Assembly (NCBI GenBank): GCA_026982235.1
Contig: JALSHM010000456.1
Span: forward strand, 1-8,133
Direction: 5' to 3'
Length of the DNA stretch: 8,133 bases
Source: Robiginitomaculum sp.
GTDB lineage: Bacteria > Pseudomonadota > Alphaproteobacteria > Caulobacterales > Maricaulaceae
Shown: in pieces, positions 6,335 to 8,133 of the stretch
Layout: each line of letters starts with the position of its first letter
How positions within the stretch are numbered: the first letter of the stretch is position 1
The notes under the pieces: model-generated
The model's input: the letters and a program-made list of their open reading frames with translations, nothing else
What the model was told of the DNA's origin: nothing
Databases searched by the model: none
Made by a program: the position numbers and the translations under genes

Positions 6335-7639
6335 ATGGAAAACAAAATTGAAAATCGCGGTACTGCCAAAATCAATCTTGATGGTAAGAGCTTTGAACTG
6401 CCTGTTTACGGCGGATCAATGGGGCCAGATGCTATAGACGTGCGTGGTCTCTATAAAAACTCTGGGCATTTTACCTTCGACCCCGGCTATACTTCTACTG
6501 CCAGTACCGAAAGCCAGATTACATTTATTGACGGTCTGAAAGGTCAACTCTTATATCGTGGTTATCCGATTGAACAACTCGCAGAAGAATCGACATTTCT
6601 AGAAACTGCATATTTGCTGATTAACGGCGAATTACCAAACGCTAAACAGTGTGAAGAGTTTACCAAAACCATCACCAATCACACTATGTTGCACGAACAA
6701 GTCGAGCGCTTCTTCCATGGCTTTCGTCGTGATGCGCACCCAATGGCTATGGTGTGTGCTACCGTTGGAGCGCTATCTGCATTTTACCACGATAGTACCG
6801 ACATCAATGATAACGACCAGCGCGACTTAGCCGTTATTCGTCTGATTGCAAAAATGCCAACCATTGCGGCACGCGCTTATAAATACTCTATTGGCCAGCC
6901 CCATATCTACCCTGATAATTCTTTAAGTTATTCTGCAAATTTCCTGAAAATGTGTTTTGCCGTTCCGTGCGAGGAATATGTGGTTAATCCGGTTATCGCC
7001 GATGCTATGGACAAAATCTTTATCCTCCATGCCGATCACGAACAAAATGCATCTACATCCACAGTCCGCCTTGCTGGCTCATCCGGTGCCAATCCGTTTG
7101 CTTGTATCGCGGCGGGTGTGGCTTGTCTTTGGGGACCGTCACACGGCGGTGCTAACGAAGCTTGCCTCAACATGCTCAAAGAAATTGGTACCGTTGACCG
7201 TATCCCGGAATTTATCGCCCGCGCCAAAGATCGCAATGACCCGTTTCGCCTTATGGGTTTTGGTCACCGTGTTTATAAAAACTATGACCCACGCGCCAAA
7301 GTCATGCAAAAAACTGCACACGCGGTTCTCGCCGAGCTTAACATCACGGACAATCCAATCCTAGACGTGGCTATGGAGCTTGAAAAAATCGCTCTCAACG
7401 ACGAATATTTCATCGAGAAAAAATTGTTCCCCAATGTAGATTTCTACTCCGGCACGGTTCTTTCTGCCCTAGGCTTCCCAACCTCAATGTTCACAGTATT
7501 GTTCGCCCTTGCCCGTACGGTGGGTTGGATTTCACAGTGGAACGAAATGCTTGAAGACAAATCCCAACGCATTGGCCGCCCAAGACAAATCTACACAGGC
7601 GCCCCCCTGCGCGATTATGTGAAGATGGCAGATCGGTAA
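6335..7639 (+). CDS. gltA: Citrate synthase, type II (hexameric)
   Basis: Condenses acetyl-CoA and oxaloacetate to citrate at the entry of the TCA cycle. The 434 residues match the usual length of Gram-negative GltA (E. coli 427), including the N-terminal beta domain that precedes the GYTSTAS motif (51-57). Catalytic residues are visible: His270 in GPSHGGAN (E. coli His264), His311 in FGHRVYK (E. coli His305) and Asp369 in NVDFYSG (E. coli Asp362). His235 in ADHEQN and the arginines of IGRPRQIYTG (413-422) complete the oxaloacetate site. The ATG at 6335 has two possible ribosome binding sites, AGAGGA (6318-6323) and AAGGA (6328-6332), the second unusually close. It lies 29 bases behind gltX. 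The stop codon is followed by only 4 bases before the convergent lpxB ends, and no clear terminator is visible. Confidence 0.97.
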   Translation: MENKIENRGTAKINLDGKSFELPVYGGSMGPDAIDVRGLYKNSGHFTFDPGYTSTASTESQITFIDGLKGQLLYRGYPIEQLAEESTFLETAYLLINGELPNAKQCEEFTKTITNHTMLHEQVERFFHGFRRDAHPMAMVCATVGALSAFYHDSTDINDNDQRDLAVIRLIAKMPTIAARAYKYSIGQPHIYPDNSLSYSANFLKMCFAVPCEEYVVNPVIADAMDKIFILHADHEQNASTSTVRLAGSSGANPFACIAAGVACLWGPSHGGANEACLNMLKEIGTVDRIPEFIARAKDRNDPFRLMGFGHRVYKNYDPRAKVMQKTAHAVLAELNITDNPILDVAMELEKIALNDEYFIEKKLFPNVDFYSGTVLSALGFPTSMFTVLFALARTVGWISQWNEMLEDKSQRIGRPRQIYTGAPLRDYVKMADR

Positions 7640-7643
7640 AGTC

Positions 7644-8133
7644 TCAATTCACCTTTTCCACAATCGCGAGAACCGCCTTTGCAGCGCGAGCGCTTGAGTT
7701 TTGGTTCCCCGTTTCGCCGCCGCTGCGCATTTTCTGCGTCGCGGCGCGAAGTGTTTTGCTGGCACTAGCACGGTTTTGCGGACTTTGTAAATATTTAAGG
7801 GCTGCATTGGCCAAGTTTTGTCCAGTACAATCATTTTGCATAAACTCAGGCATCAAGGTCTCGTTTGCCGCAATATTGACGATGGATATATGTTTCGGCT
7901 TATACATGCGGCGCGCAATCATATAGGTCAGCGTATTGAGTTTATAACCGACCACAGTAGGTACACCTGCACTTGCAAGCTGGCTGGTTACGGTACCGGA
8001 GCAGGCTATGGCCGCATCGGCAGCGGCGAAGCAGTCTAATTTACGGTCTTCCTTTAAGAGTATAACATCTTGCAAAGTGCGGTACTGGGTAGCGGCAGCT
8101 AGAACATCCTCGGATATTGTATCAGACACAGGC
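7644..8133 (-). CDS. lpxB: Lipid-A-disaccharide synthase, C-terminal part
   Basis: Family GT19 glycosyltransferase at the inner membrane that joins UDP-2,3-diacylglucosamine and lipid X into the lipid A disaccharide. The frame is open to the right edge, so about 163 residues of a protein usually near 380-390 are present. Counting from the GTG at 8129, which is only an internal codon, the match covers AADAAIACSGT (36-46), AGVPTVVGY (54-62), the amphipathic ARRMYKPKHIS stretch (72-82) and the conserved VN of IVNIAAN (83-89), followed by the helical tail. These correspond to the E. coli segments SGTAALE, PMVVGYR, LAKRLVKTDYVS and LPNLLAG. The residue normally Glu in SGTATLE is Gln here (position 50, bases 7980-7982). 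The gene converges on gltA. The rest of an lpx cluster is likely to lie to the right, by analogy with other alphaproteobacteria. Confidence 0.9.
   Translation of the reverse strand, partial: PVSDTISEDVLAAATQYRTLQDVILLKEDRKLDCFAAADAAIACSGTVTSQLASAGVPTVVGYKLNTLTYMIARRMYKPKHISIVNIAANETLMPEFMQNDCTGQNLANAALKYLQSPQNRASASKTLRAATQKMRSGGETGNQNSSARAAKAVLAIVEKVN

Noticed and set aside
1..8133. CRISPR arrays, transposases, tRNA or rRNA genes, toxin-antitoxin or restriction genes
   Set aside because: No repeat-spacer pattern, transposase motifs, RNA gene consensus or such protein families were seen.

Overview
The window looks like a stretch of an alphaproteobacterial chromosome of moderate GC content. 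The main reason is gene order. A divergent comEC / gltX pair, gltA directly behind gltX, and lpxB converging on gltA form an arrangement I know from many alphaproteobacteria. The ComEC has the C-terminal type typical of that class (no zinc beta-lactamase motif, ending in an R-P-W tail), and the DEAD-box helicase closely matches the alphaproteobacterial type as I remember it. A marine group such as the Maricaulales/Hyphomonadales is possible, but that is only a guess.

Layout, left to right. (1) Positions 1-935, minus strand: the N-terminal two thirds of a DEAD-box RNA helicase, running off the left edge, with an apparent one-base deletion in motif V only 14 bases from the edge. (2) Positions 936-1103: a gap with the helicase promoter region and a hairpin-plus-U-tract terminator for the next gene. 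(3) Positions 1104-2537, minus: a complete nicotinamide phosphoribosyltransferase (nadV), probably translated from a leaderless or nearly leaderless mRNA. (4) Positions 2538-2728: a 191-base gap with a cluster of three palindromes, one of which resembles the dispersed 'TGGATTCC...' repeats of alphaproteobacteria. (5) Positions 2729-4720, minus: comEC, the DNA-uptake channel, whose reading frame continues upstream without a standard start codon. (6) Positions 4884-6305 and 6335-7639, plus: gltX and gltA, 29 bases apart and probably co-transcribed. (7) Positions 7644-8133, minus: the C-terminal third or so of lpxB, convergent with gltA and only 4 bases from it.

Functionally this is mostly housekeeping: glutamyl-tRNA synthesis, entry to the TCA cycle, lipid A assembly, NAD salvage, DNA uptake and RNA remodelling. 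I found no defence island, CRISPR array, transposase, tRNA or rRNA gene. The most unusual points are the helicase frameshift, the palindrome cluster and nadV where I would expect lexA next to comEC, the unclear comEC start, and a Glu-to-Gln change in a conserved LpxB motif. I do not see a clearly new multi-gene system.
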